A DNA stretch of 64,000 nucleotides from the NCBI GenBank assembly GCA_963761615.1, contig CAVXGU010000003.1, forward strand, positions 310,001-374,000, read 5' to 3'. This document shows positions 52,864-61,797 of this stretch, piece by piece; position 1 is the first letter of the stretch, and each line of letters opens with the position of its first letter. Below the pieces are notes generated by a model. The model was not told the origin of the DNA. It ran no database searches and saw nothing but the letters and a program-made list of their open reading frames with translations. Position numbers and translations under genes: made by a program. Origin of the DNA: CAVXGU01 sp963761615. Lineage in GTDB: Bacteria > Acidobacteriota > Vicinamibacteria > Vicinamibacterales > CAVVIG01.

Positions 52864-53744
52864 GTGAGCAGCTTCGTCTGGATGAAGGTGCTCGAGTCGA
52901 CGCCCGAGCGCTACGACCGGGGGATCCGCCTGCTCTCCCGCGGACGGATCGACGATGTCTGCCGGCGCGTGGCGGCCCTGGCGTCCGGCCCGGGACGCCG
53001 GGTGCTGGATATCGGATGCGGCACGGGCGCCGTCAGTCTGGCCTGCGCGGCCCTCGGCGTACGCGTCATTGCCATCGACAGCAACGCCGGCAGCGCGTGG
53101 CTGATCTGCGCCGACAGCAAGGGGATGGACGTGTGGTGCGCCGCCGGCGGCGGGCCCCTGACGCACCACGAGATCATCGCCGCGATCCGGACGTCCGGGA
53201 TCGGGAGGCTGGTCGACCGCCGCCAGATCGTGCTGCCGCAGTTGTGCGCGACCGGCTGTTGCCGTGGCTGCGGGTGACCGGCCGCGGCTGGTGGATCACC
53301 TTCGCGGCCTTCGCCGGCGGCGGTTTCGGGGCCGCCGCGGCCGTCCTTCGCCTCCTGGGGGCGGCGTCTCCCGGCCACCTCGCGTGGGCCGCCGCGCAGA
53401 CGCGGCAATGGCCGTCGTGTCGGTCGATCTGGCGGGTACGACGCCGTGGTACGCGCGCTCCATCAACAGCCGCCGGAACCCGGTCCACATCGATCGATCT
53501 GGTGGAGCCCCGGTGCACCGGCTCCGCCGATTGCGTGCGGGTGTGTCCCCGCGACGTCCTGCAGATGACCGGCGCGCGCCGCAAGGTCGCGATTGCGCGG
53601 TCCGATCACTGCATCGAGTGCGGCGCGTGCATCGTCCAGTGCCCCGAAGACGCCCTGCGCTTCCGGTACGACGATTGCCGGGTGATCGAGGCCGAGACGA
53701 TCCGGACGACGCACCTCAACCTGATGGGTCGAAGGGCAGGGTGA
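52864..53744 (+). pseudogene. Decayed CpaM-like methyltransferase / HgcA-like corrinoid / HgcB-like ferredoxin locus
   Basis: An open frame from GTG 52864 to 53277 begins as a class I methyltransferase (SSFVWMKVLESTPERYDRGI, VLDIGCGTGAVSLACAALGV). It breaks off right after the acidic loop (IDSN) and continues as DSKGMDVWCAAGGGPLTHHE, then RQIVLPQL. That matches the cap-helix region of HgcA (NVWCAAGK in mercury methylators). Another frame then holds a hydrophobic helix (WWITFAAFAGGGFGAAAAV), and a third VDLAGTTPWYARSINSRRNP. From about 53500 a two-cluster ferredoxin is read (CTGSADCVRVCP, CIECGACIVQCP) ending at 53744. The pieces fit a methyltransferase-HgcA-HgcB-like set shortened by deletions and frame changes. 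Assignment is by motif; function is probably lost. Confidence 0.65.
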
Positions 53745-53789
53745 GACGGAGGAGGTCGGACAGGTTGGAGAAGCTAGTAACATCTAGCC

Positions 53790-55007
53790 ATGACCCGCTA
53801 CGACAAGTCGCCCTGGATCGACCGGTGCCCGAAGGCGCGGGTGCCGTCGTTTCCGAAGCACAAGGCCAACGAGCTGGCCGACGTGGTGATCATCGGCGGC
53901 GGCTTGACGGGCTGCGCGGCCGCCCACGGGCTGGTGTCGGAGGGCTTGAACGTCATCCTGCTCGAGGCCGATCACATCGGGCGCGGCGCGACGGCGTTCT
54001 CGACCGGCTGGATCGCGGACGACCCGGGCCTGCCCTTTCAGGACGCGGAGAAGGCGCTCGGCCTGAAGCGCGCGCGCTGGGCCTTCCAGGCCTGGCGCCG
54101 GGCGGCCCTGGACCTTCGCGCCCAGCTCCGGCGTCTCAAGGTGAAGTGCGCGCTCGAACCGACCCTCACCCTCACGGCGGCCCGGACGCCGGACCAGGCG
54201 GCCCGCCTGGCCCGGGACTACCGGGAGCGGAGGGCGGCAAGACTGGACGCGGCGCTGCTCAATGCCCGCGCCGCGCGCGCGGACACGCGGATCGACGCCG
54301 CCGGGGGGCTTCGCACACGCGACGGCGCGACGATCGATCCCTACCGCGCCGCGATCGGGTTCGCCGCGGCGGCACGCGCGGCCGGCGCCCAGGTGTTCGA
54401 GCAGTCGCCGGCCCGCAAGGTCACCTTCACCCGCCGGATCGCCGACGTCCACACGGCGGGCGGCACGATTCGCACCAAGCACGTGGTCGTCGCCACCGGC
54501 GCGCCGACCAGCCTCTACCATTCCCTGAAGCGCCACTTCTGGTATCACCATGCGTTCGCGGCAGTCACGGCGCCGGTGCCGGGGAAGATCCGCCGGACCG
54601 CTGCGCCGGAGGGGGCCGTCGTGCGCGACGCCGCCGATCCGCCGCACCTGATCCGCTGGATCGACGGACACGAGCTGATGGTCGCCGGGGCGAACGCGCC
54701 GGAGGTGCCGGCGCGGCTCCTTCAGAAGACCGTCGTGCAGCGCACCGGCCAGCTGATGTACGAGCTTTCGATGCTCTATCCGGAGATCTCGGGCATCCAG
54801 CCGGCGTACGGGTGGGCCGTGCCGTACGCGCGCACGGCGGAAGGCCTGCCGTACATCGGACCGCACCGGAACTTCCCGTTTCATGTCTTCGCGTGGGGCG
54901 ACTCGAGCCCCGGCATCACCGGTTCGTGGCTTGCGAGCCGGCTCATCGTCCGTCACTGCCTCGGAGACGCCGAGCCGGCCGACGCGGCGTTCGACTTCAA
55001 TCGCTGA
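53790..55007 (+). CDS. DAO-family FAD-dependent oxidoreductase
   Basis: 405 aa. The FAD-binding Rossmann motif is VVIIGGGLTGCAAAHGLVSE with Glu at the end of the second strand (ILLEADHIGRGATAFSTGWI). The C-terminal cap region has GLPYIGPHRNFPFHVFAWGD and SPGITGSWLASRL, typical of D-amino-acid-oxidase-like enzymes. It would oxidise an amine with FAD. It lies 12 bases upstream of bshB1 and may share its transcript. It lacks the two-dinucleotide layout of bacilliredoxin reductase, so a role in bacillithiol recycling is not supported. Confidence 0.88.
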   Translation: MTRYDKSPWIDRCPKARVPSFPKHKANELADVVIIGGGLTGCAAAHGLVSEGLNVILLEADHIGRGATAFSTGWIADDPGLPFQDAEKALGLKRARWAFQAWRRAALDLRAQLRRLKVKCALEPTLTLTAARTPDQAARLARDYRERRAARLDAALLNARAARADTRIDAAGGLRTRDGATIDPYRAAIGFAAAARAAGAQVFEQSPARKVTFTRRIADVHTAGGTIRTKHVVVATGAPTSLYHSLKRHFWYHHAFAAVTAPVPGKIRRTAAPEGAVVRDAADPPHLIRWIDGHELMVAGANAPEVPARLLQKTVVQRTGQLMYELSMLYPEISGIQPAYGWAVPYARTAEGLPYIGPHRNFPFHVFAWGDSSPGITGSWLASRLIVRHCLGDAEPADAAFDFNR

Positions 55008-55019
55008 ACTGGTGGTGAC

Positions 55020-55721
55020 GTGGCGGTAGATCTTCTCGCGTTCGGTCCTCATCCCGACGACATCGAAATCGGTCTCGGCGCGACGATCGCGAAGCACGTG
55101 GCCGGCGGCCTCACGGTCGGCCTGTGCGACCTGACGGCCGGCGAGATGGGCAGCAACGGCACGCTCGACGAGCGGCTCGCCGAGGCCGAGGCCGCGCGCC
55201 TGGTGCTCGGCGCGGCGTTCCGCGAGAACTTCCGGTGGCCGGATCGGCACATCGGCCGGAGCGACACGCACCTGAAGGACGCCGTGGATTTCATCCGGCG
55301 GCATCAACCTCGCGTGGTGGCGATCCCGTACTGGGACGATCGCCACCCCGATCACGGGACCGCGAGCAGCGTGCTGACCGAGGCCCTCTTCACGAGCGGG
55401 CTGCGCCGGTTCAAGACCAGCGCGGCACCGTGGAAGGCCGAGTGGATCTGCTACTACTTCATCAACGACTCGGTGCCCCCCTCGTTCGTCGTCGACGTCT
55501 CGGAGTTCTACGAAACCAAGCGGCGGGCGCTCGAGTGCCACGCCAGCCAGTTCCGCCCGGCCGAGGGGGCGGCGGCGACGCGGCTGAACGCGCCCACCTT
55601 CCGCCAGCTCATCGAGAGCCGCGACGCCCAGTTCGGCGCGCTCGCGGGTGCCGCGTGGGCCGAGGGCTTCATGGTCAAGGAGCCGGTGGTGCGGGCGGGT
55701 CTGATGAAGGGTGCCTCGTGA
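55020..55721 (+). CDS. bshB1: Bacillithiol biosynthesis deacetylase BshB1 (LmbE family)
   Basis: 233 aa from GTG 55020. It has the LmbE/PIG-L zinc motifs LAFGPHPDDIEIGLG and DDRHPDHGTASS, and the BshB1-type segment CDLTAGEMGSNGT. It removes the acetyl group from GlcNAc-malate to give GlcN-malate, the second step of bacillithiol synthesis. bshA follows 49 bases later. No bshC (cysteine-adding enzyme) is in the window. Length and motifs fit BshB1 more closely than general LmbE proteins. Confidence 0.92.
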   Translation: MAVDLLAFGPHPDDIEIGLGATIAKHVAGGLTVGLCDLTAGEMGSNGTLDERLAEAEAARLVLGAAFRENFRWPDRHIGRSDTHLKDAVDFIRRHQPRVVAIPYWDDRHPDHGTASSVLTEALFTSGLRRFKTSAAPWKAEWICYYFINDSVPPSFVVDVSEFYETKRRALECHASQFRPAEGAAATRLNAPTFRQLIESRDAQFGALAGAAWAEGFMVKEPVVRAGLMKGAS

Positions 55722-55770
55722 CGGGTGCCGCGTGCCCGGCGGGAGCCGGGGGCTGGCGCATGGTGCGGCG

Positions 55771-56949
55771 ATGAACGTCGGGATCGTGTGCTACGCGTCG
55801 ATCGGCGGCAGCGGAATCATTGCGACGGAGCTCGGCAAGGCCCTGGCCGAGCGGGGCCATGCCGTCCACGTGATGAGCGCCGATACGCCGTTCCGCTTCG
55901 GCGACTACCAGCCGGGCATGACGTTCCACAAGGTGGAGACGCCGTCGTACCCGCTGTTCCGTGAGCCGCAATACATCCTGTCGCTCGCGAACAAGATCGT
56001 GCAGGTCGCCCGGGACGAGCGCCTCGAGATCGTCCACGCGCACTACGCCATCCCGCACGCCACGGCGGCGTACCTGGCGCGCCAGATCCTCGCCTCGTCG
56101 AACGGCGGCGCCGGGAGCCCCGGGAGTCACGTGCCGCGCGTCATCACCACCCTCCACGGCACGGACATCACCCTGCTCGGCGCCGACAGCTCGTACAAGC
56201 GCGCCGTCGCCTTCTGCATCGAGCAGTCCGACGGCGTGACGGCCGTCTCCGAGAGCCTGAAGGAGGACACCTACCGCGAGCTCGAGGTCCGCTGCGAGAT
56301 CCGCGTCATCCCGAACTTCCTGGACTGCTCGGTCCACAAGCGGATCGAGCAGCCGGAGCTGCGGAGGGCGCTCGCGCCGAACGCCGAGAAGCTCGTCATC
56401 CACGTCTCGAACTTCCGGCCGGTCAAGCGCGTGTGCGCCGTCGTCGAGATCTTCAAGCGGATCCAGGAGCGGGTGCCGTCGCGCCTCCTGATGGTCGGCG
56501 ACGGCCCGGATCTGCAGGATGCGCGCCGGCTCGCCGCCTCGCTCGGCCTGCGCGACAGGGTGTTGTTCCTCGGCGAGCAGGAGCAGGTGCAGCAGCTCCT
56601 GTCGATCGCCGACGTCTTCCTGCTTCCGTCGCGGGAGGAGAGCTTCGGGCTGGCCGGTCTCGAGGCGATGGCCTGCCAGGTGCCGGTCGTGGCGGCCCGC
56701 GTCGGCGGGATTCCCGAGGTGATCGAGGACGGCGTCAGCGGGTTCATGTTCGGGGTCGACGACCTCGACGGCATGGCGGCCGCCGCGGTGCGCCTGCTCA
56801 CCGATTCCCCGCTTCATGCCCGCGTCTCCGCCGCCGCCCGCAAGCGCGCTACCGACCGCTTCTGCGACAGCAAGATCGTGCCGGTCTACGAGGCGTACTA
56901 CAGGGAAGTCCTGGAGAAGGGCAGACAGGGAGATGTGGTAACGGGGTAA
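55771..56949 (+). CDS. bshA: N-acetyl-alpha-D-glucosaminyl L-malate synthase BshA
   Basis: 392 aa from ATG 55771. The N-terminus IVCYASIGGSGIIATELGKA is the BshA form of the GT4 acceptor loop. HAHYAIPHATAAYLARQIL, TLHGTDITLLG and VIPNFLD follow. The donor-site motif is REESFGLAGLEAMACQVPVV. It joins UDP-GlcNAc and L-malate, the first committed step of bacillithiol synthesis in the cytoplasm. It follows bshB1 in the same operon. An inverted-repeat element after its stop probably ends transcription. Confidence 0.95.
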   Translation: MNVGIVCYASIGGSGIIATELGKALAERGHAVHVMSADTPFRFGDYQPGMTFHKVETPSYPLFREPQYILSLANKIVQVARDERLEIVHAHYAIPHATAAYLARQILASSNGGAGSPGSHVPRVITTLHGTDITLLGADSSYKRAVAFCIEQSDGVTAVSESLKEDTYRELEVRCEIRVIPNFLDCSVHKRIEQPELRRALAPNAEKLVIHVSNFRPVKRVCAVVEIFKRIQERVPSRLLMVGDGPDLQDARRLAASLGLRDRVLFLGEQEQVQQLLSIADVFLLPSREESFGLAGLEAMACQVPVVAARVGGIPEVIEDGVSGFMFGVDDLDGMAAAAVRLLTDSPLHARVSAAARKRATDRFCDSKIVPVYEAYYREVLEKGRQGDVVTG

Positions 56950-57032
56950 TGTGGTGATGGGGTAATGGGACGTCACGCTGACACGGCGTGCAGTCCCTTA
57001 CCGCATCACCACGCGGCCCCATCACCCCATTC
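56938..57032. repeat. GGTGATGGGGTAATGG inverted-repeat element, likely bidirectional terminator
   Basis: GTGGTGATGGGGTAATGGGA (56951-56970) is nearly complementary to 56994-57012 (TCCCTTACCGCATCACCAC). Further CCCCATCACCCCATT units run to about 57031. It is related to the stem-loop at 8409-8464. It separates the convergent bshA and YncE-like genes. Confidence 0.65.
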
Positions 57033-57040
57033 GTGATTCG

Positions 57041-58090
57041 TCACTGGCGAATGGCGACGAACCAGGACGCAACGATCGGGCCCATGGGGCCGCGGCCGCG
57101 GCCCCGGGCTCCGGCGGGAGGTGCCGCCCCTGCGGGCGCCGGGCCCCGTTCCGGCTGGAACAGGTACACGTCGTGCGACTTGGGGTCGACGGCAATCGTC
57201 TTGGCCCCGGCCACGGTGGCGACGGTCGCGACCACCGAGTACTTGTCGGGCGAGTCCTGGTGCACGACGGTGACGTTGCCCTGCCCGCCATTCGGGATGT
57301 AGATCAATTTCTTCTGCGCGTCCCAGCCGAGCGCGTCGACGCGCGTGCCGTTCTTGATGGTCGCCACGACCTTGCCCGTGTCCGGATCGACCACCACCGA
57401 GCTGCCCTCGCACCCAGCGAAGATGCGGTTCGACGCCGCGTCGTACGCGATCCCCGTCGGACCGTCGCACGGAGCCACGTTCCACGTCGCCGTCGCCTTC
57501 CACGTCTTGACGTCGACGACCTGGATGGCATTCTTGCCCTCGAGGTTGACGAAGATGTGCCCCTTGCCGTCCGCGGCTGCGCCCTCGGGCCCGTTGTTCT
57601 CCAGGTCCACGGTCGCGACGATGGCGCCCGTGTCGGGGTTGAGGGCGGTCAGCGTGCCGATCGGGCGGCTGTGCCGCGTCAGGATCACGAGGTTGTCGGG
57701 CTCGTCGAACATGATGCCGTCGAGCCCGGGGCCGACCTTGATCTGCTTGATCACGGCCAGCGTCTTCAGGTCGAACATCGTCACGGTCTCGTTGCCGCCG
57801 TTCGTCGTGAAGCCGTGGCCCGTCTTGTCGTCGATGCCGACGCCGTGCACGCCGGGCGTGTCGGGAATGTCGCCGACCACCTTGCCCGTGGCCCCGTCGA
57901 CCACCATGATGTGGGAGCCGCGCGACACGAAGACTCGGCCGGTGGCGGCGTCGACGGACACGTAGTCGGTCCCGCCGTCGCCCTTGATATCGTATTTCTC
58001 GACCTTGAAGGCCTGCGCCCAGGCGATGGCGGGCACGGCCAGGCTGGCGGCCGAGACCAGCGCGAGCGCGGTGAGCAGACGTCTCGTCAT
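57041..58090 (-). CDS. Secreted YncE-like beta-propeller protein
   Basis: 349 aa with a signal peptide (LLTALALVSAASLAVPAIAW). Repeats of about 40 residues are visible: DYVSVDAATGRVFVSRGSHI, VVDGATGKVVGDIPDTPGVH, NPDTGAIVATVDLENNGPEG and VVDPDTGKVVATIKNGTRVD. They fit a YVTN/YncE-type seven-bladed propeller. It is exported to the periplasm or beyond; its ligand is unknown. A Gly/Pro/Arg-rich tail near 320-335 (GARGRGRGPMGP) is unusual. Transcription converges on bshA. Confidence 0.85.
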   Translation of the reverse strand: MTRRLLTALALVSAASLAVPAIAWAQAFKVEKYDIKGDGGTDYVSVDAATGRVFVSRGSHIMVVDGATGKVVGDIPDTPGVHGVGIDDKTGHGFTTNGGNETVTMFDLKTLAVIKQIKVGPGLDGIMFDEPDNLVILTRHSRPIGTLTALNPDTGAIVATVDLENNGPEGAAADGKGHIFVNLEGKNAIQVVDVKTWKATATWNVAPCDGPTGIAYDAASNRIFAGCEGSSVVVDPDTGKVVATIKNGTRVDALGWDAQKKLIYIPNGGQGNVTVVHQDSPDKYSVVATVATVAGAKTIAVDPKSHDVYLFQPERGPAPAGAAPPAGARGRGRGPMGPIVASWFVAIRQ

Positions 58091-58202
58091 AGGAGCCTCG
58101 TTTCCAGTTGCCGGAATCCAGACATACTAGTCTTCCGAACATGTCCAGGACATTAACGCGCCGGGGACGTCATCGGTCCCTCGAGCCGGCGAGATCCCGG
58201 TC

Positions 58203-59531
58203 GTGAAGACGCGGGACGTGCTCATCGTCGGCGCCGGACCCGCCGGCGCGACCGCCGCCCGGACGCTCGCGCGGGCGGGCGTCCGGGTCCGGATCGTCGA
58301 TCGCCACGCGTTTCCGAGGAACAAGCCGTGCGGCGGGGGCATCAGTCTGCGCGCGCTCCGGCGCTTTCCGGACCTCGGGGACGCCCTGCCGCGCATCGCC
58401 ACCCACCGCGTCTCGCGGCTGTACCTCGAAGGGCCCGGGGGCGAGGCTGCCGTCATCACGTCGGACACGCCCGCCGCCCTCATGATCCGGCGCGTGGAGT
58501 TCGACGCGATGCTCGTCGAGCTCGCCCGCGAGGCCGGCGCAGAGCTGGTCACCGGCGTCGACGTCGTGCAGGCCGAGGAGACCGCGGAGGGCGTGAGACT
58601 CACCGCTCGGGACGGCCGGCGCTTCGAGGCGCCAATCGTGATCGCCGCCGACGGCGTTCATAGCATCGTCGCCCGGCGCCTCCGCCTGAATCCCGGCTGG
58701 CCCGCGACCGCCGTGGCGCTCGACATGATGGAGGAGACGCCCCGCACCAGCCTCCGCGATGTCGATCCGTCGACGCTCTGGGTGGCCTACGGGTACGAGC
58801 CCGGCGCCGCACGCCCGCTTCCAGCCCCCGGCCGCCAGCCCCCGACCCCCGGCACCCGGCGCCAGGACCTGACACCTGGTGCCCGGCGCCCGGCACCCGA
58901 GGGGTACGCCTACATTTTTCCCAAGCGCGATCACGTGAACATCGGCATCGGGTACGTGCTCGCGCATTACCGCGAGGCGCGGGACGAGGCGCCCTACGAA
59001 CTCCAACGCCAGTTCATCGACGATCTCCGCGACCGCGGCATCGTGGAAGGGGAGTCCGTGCGGGCGCACTTCACGCCGTTCATCATCCCGGTGGGCGGTC
59101 CGCTGCGCCGCCCGGGGAGGGGACGCGTCCTGCTCGCGGGCGACGCGGGGGGCTTCGTGAACGGCTTCACCGCGGAGGGCATCTACTACGCGATGGTGTC
59201 CGGCGACCTGGCGGCGCGCACGATTGCGGAGACGCCCGCGTATCGGATCGACACGCTCGCGCGCCGGTACGCGCGCGCGTGCGAGCGCGAGATCGGGCCG
59301 GAGCTGCGCGACTCGGTGCTCATTCAGCGCTATCTCTTCGGCGACCGTCGCCGGATCGCCGCCGTGATCCGTGGAGCGGAGGCGAAGAGTCCGGTCACGC
59401 CGCTCGTGCTCGACTTCGCCGTCGGCCGCGAGACCAGCTACCGGCGGCTGCGGCGGCGCCTCCTGACGCGCGCACCCGGGCTGGCGGTCGCGCTGCTCGG
59501 CGAGATCGTCCGGGAGGCGCTCGCCTCGTGA
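58203..59531 (+). CDS. Geranylgeranyl reductase-family FAD-dependent oxidoreductase with repeat-derived insertion
   Basis: 442 aa. FAD-binding motif is VLIVGAGPAGATAARTLARA. The CGGGIS signature after the first Arg/Lys cluster (FPRNKPCGGGISLRALR) and GRVLLAGDAGGFVNGFTAEG are typical of geranylgeranyl reductases, which saturate isoprenoid double bonds of quinones or lipids. Between WVAYGYEPG and EGYAYIFPK there is an extra segment of about 29 residues (RPLPAPGRQPPTPGTRRQDL and following), encoded by the repetitive stretch 58808-58898. This looks like an in-frame repeat insertion. Start ATG... the first codon is GTG at 58203. Confidence 0.88.
   Translation: MKTRDVLIVGAGPAGATAARTLARAGVRVRIVDRHAFPRNKPCGGGISLRALRRFPDLGDALPRIATHRVSRLYLEGPGGEAAVITSDTPAALMIRRVEFDAMLVELAREAGAELVTGVDVVQAEETAEGVRLTARDGRRFEAPIVIAADGVHSIVARRLRLNPGWPATAVALDMMEETPRTSLRDVDPSTLWVAYGYEPGAARPLPAPGRQPPTPGTRRQDLTPGARRPAPEGYAYIFPKRDHVNIGIGYVLAHYREARDEAPYELQRQFIDDLRDRGIVEGESVRAHFTPFIIPVGGPLRRPGRGRVLLAGDAGGFVNGFTAEGIYYAMVSGDLAARTIAETPAYRIDTLARRYARACEREIGPELRDSVLIQRYLFGDRRRIAAVIRGAEAKSPVTPLVLDFAVGRETSYRRLRRRLLTRAPGLAVALLGEIVREALAS
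58808..58898. repeat. CCGGCACCCGGC-type repeat inserted in frame inside a gene
   Basis: A GC-rich stretch of imperfect short repeats (CCCCCGGC, CACCCGGCGCC) with an inverted pair CCAGG and CCTGG (58861-58880). It keeps the reading frame of the surrounding flavoprotein and encodes Pro/Gly/Arg residues absent from the family's usual layout at this position. Confidence 0.65.
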
Positions 59532-59687
59532 CCGAACGGCAGACGACGCCCGGCGGGACGAATTCATGATCGGGATGGAGGTACGGAGGCTGCGGACGGG
59601 CCTGCACCCGTGCGAGGCTCGACGCGCAGCCGATACACTGAAGGGCTGAACGAGGCGGCGTTCGGCCTCGTGAAGAAGGGGACCATC

Positions 59688-60650
59688 TTGCGCCCGGAGA
59701 AGACGCCGACGACGTTGGTCGATCGCATTGGCAACGGCATTGTCGGCTCCATGCGATCGTGCGTTGCGTCGCGGCTGCCTTCCGTCGCCAAGGCCGCGTG
59801 GCTGCTCTTCTGCAACTCGATGCTCATCTGTCGGCCCATGCGGTCGTTCGAGGCCACCGCCGTCACCACGTACGGCGGCTGCCGGCTCTCCGGCAAGCCG
59901 TCCGACTGTGCGCTCAACCGGGCGATCGTCTACCGCGGGGTCTTCGAGCCCACGCTGTCGGCGATGATCTGGAAGATCGTCGGCCCCGGGGACGTCTGCC
60001 TGGACGCCGGCGCCAACGCGGGATACTTCACGCTGCTGTTCGCCCGGCGCGTCGGCCCGACGGGCAAGGTCATCGCCATCGAAGCGGCTCCGGGCAACGT
60101 GGCGCGGCTGACCCGGAACGTCGAGCTCAACGGCTTCACGGATCGCGTCACGATCGTCGGCGCGGCCTGCAGCGACGCCCCCGGACAGGTGACGTTCCAC
60201 CTCTACCCGAAGAACGACATGTGCTGCCGGCTCGAGCGGCCGAGGATGAACGAGGTCGACTACTGGCTGCTGGGCCGGCAATGGACGCCGGTGTCGGTCC
60301 GCGCCGACCGGCTGTCGGCGTTCGCCGGAGACGACGCGCCGCGGATCTCCTTCGTCAAGCTCGATGTCGAAGGCGTCGAGCACCGGGTGGTCGACGAGAT
60401 CCTGCAGGCGTTCACGCACCCGCGCCTGTGCGTCGCGGTCGAGGCGAAGGCACCCCACATTCGCGATACGCTGGAGCCGTTCGCGCGCGCCGGCTTCAGC
60501 GCGTACGACCTGCAGAACGACTACCAGTGGCTGTACACGACCGCGTTCAAGCCCTCCGTCCCCGCGACCTTCGAGGCGTTGTACAAGCGGCGGGTCATGG
60601 TGGACGTGCTGCTGAGCCGACAGCCGCTGCCGGCGGCGGCGACCGGATAG
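59688..60650 (+). CDS. FkbM-family SAM-dependent methyltransferase
   Basis: 320 aa from TTG 59688, chosen because AAGGGG lies seven bases upstream; GTG 59670, ATG 59751 and the most upstream GTG 59610 are alternatives. The SAM-binding motif is VCLDAGANAGYFTLLFARRV with IAIEAAPGNVARL. The FkbM signature FVKLDVEGVEHRVVDEIL is clear. Such enzymes methylate hydroxyl groups of sugars or natural products. It stands alone between the flavoprotein gene and the E1 genes. Confidence 0.83.
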   Translation: MRPEKTPTTLVDRIGNGIVGSMRSCVASRLPSVAKAAWLLFCNSMLICRPMRSFEATAVTTYGGCRLSGKPSDCALNRAIVYRGVFEPTLSAMIWKIVGPGDVCLDAGANAGYFTLLFARRVGPTGKVIAIEAAPGNVARLTRNVELNGFTDRVTIVGAACSDAPGQVTFHLYPKNDMCCRLERPRMNEVDYWLLGRQWTPVSVRADRLSAFAGDDAPRISFVKLDVEGVEHRVVDEILQAFTHPRLCVAVEAKAPHIRDTLEPFARAGFSAYDLQNDYQWLYTTAFKPSVPATFEALYKRRVMVDVLLSRQPLPAAATG

Positions 60651-60722
60651 CGCCGCGGGCCGGGACTCGTGTTCCGGCGCGCACGTCGTTGTGGTAATGA
60701 TCGTCTGAGCGGCCGACTCACC

Positions 60723-61706
60723 ATGCCTCCCATCAAACGGACCAAGTTCAAGCTCGCGCCCGAACAACTGCTCGAAATGTTCTACTGGCTGAAGCTGATT
60801 CGGGCGTTCGACGAGCGCCTGAGCATTCTCGTCCGCCAGGGCAAGGTGCGCAGCGGCGTCTACACCGGCATCGGCCAGGAAGCCATCATCGTCGGCACCT
60901 GCTACGGGCTGCGGCCGGAGGACTACATCTGCCCGCTGCACCGCGACCTCGGCTCGTTCCTCATGAAGGGCGTCGAGCCGCGGACGATGATGTCGCAGAT
61001 GTTCGCCAGGACGACGGGACTCTCGAAGGGCCGCGACTCGGCCCTGCACAGCTCCGTCCCGGACCTGGGCATCTTCGGCAACACGAGCATGCTGGGCGCG
61101 AACCTGCCCGTGGCGGCCGGCCTCGCGCTGACCTTTCAGCTCGAGCGCTCCGACAACGTCGTGATCGCGTACTTCGGCGAGGGCGCCAGCAACACGGGAG
61201 ACTTCCACGAGGCGCTCAACTTCGCCGGCGTGCACCATCTGCCGATCGTCTTCGTGTGCGAGAACAACCAGTACGCCTACTCGGTCCCGATCGAGAAGGC
61301 CATGGCGATCGACGACGTGGCGGTGCGCGCGGAGAGCTACGGCTTCGACGGCGTCGCGATCAACGGCAACGACGTGCTCGCCGTCTACCAGGCGACGCAG
61401 GGCGCCCTGGCCCGCGCCCGGTCCGGCCACGGCCCGATGCTCATCGAGTGCAAGACGTACCGCTGGCACGGCCACTCCGAGCACGACAAGGCGTTCTACC
61501 GGACCAAGGAGGAGCTGACGATGTGGAAGAGCCGCGATCCGCTCCCCACCTTCACCACCTATCTCAAGGAGATGGACGTGCTCTCCGACGCCCAGCAGAA
61601 AGACATCGAGACCCGGGTCGTCGCGACGATCGACGATGCGGTGGAGTTCGCCATGAAGGCCCCGGACCCGGATCCCGGCGAAGCCACGACGGACCTGTAC
61701 GCGTGA
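60723..61706 (+). CDS. pdhA: 2-oxoacid dehydrogenase E1 component, alpha subunit
   Basis: 327 aa from ATG 60723. It has the thiamine-diphosphate motif YFGEGASNTGDFHEALNFAG and the E1-alpha segments FDERLSILVRQGKVRSGVYT, LHRDLGSFLMKG and CKTYRWHGHSEHD. With the beta subunit it decarboxylates pyruvate or a branched-chain 2-oxoacid and passes the acyl group to E2. The E2 and E3 genes are not in the window, so pyruvate versus another 2-oxoacid cannot be decided. Confidence 0.9.
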   Translation: MPPIKRTKFKLAPEQLLEMFYWLKLIRAFDERLSILVRQGKVRSGVYTGIGQEAIIVGTCYGLRPEDYICPLHRDLGSFLMKGVEPRTMMSQMFARTTGLSKGRDSALHSSVPDLGIFGNTSMLGANLPVAAGLALTFQLERSDNVVIAYFGEGASNTGDFHEALNFAGVHHLPIVFVCENNQYAYSVPIEKAMAIDDVAVRAESYGFDGVAINGNDVLAVYQATQGALARARSGHGPMLIECKTYRWHGHSEHDKAFYRTKEELTMWKSRDPLPTFTTYLKEMDVLSDAQQKDIETRVVATIDDAVEFAMKAPDPDPGEATTDLYA

Positions 61707-61797
61707 GCGACGCAGCGCGGAAGGAGCCGGCCGCGACGGGCACGCCCGTCCCGGCGGGCCTCGTGTCGCCTGCGTGCGGGAGTGATGGGGTGGTTCG

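Noticed and set aside
53790..55007. Bacilliredoxin reductase next to bshB1-bshA
   Set aside because: The protein has one N-terminal FAD motif and a DAO-type C-terminus, not the two-dinucleotide-fold layout of Bdr/YpdA.
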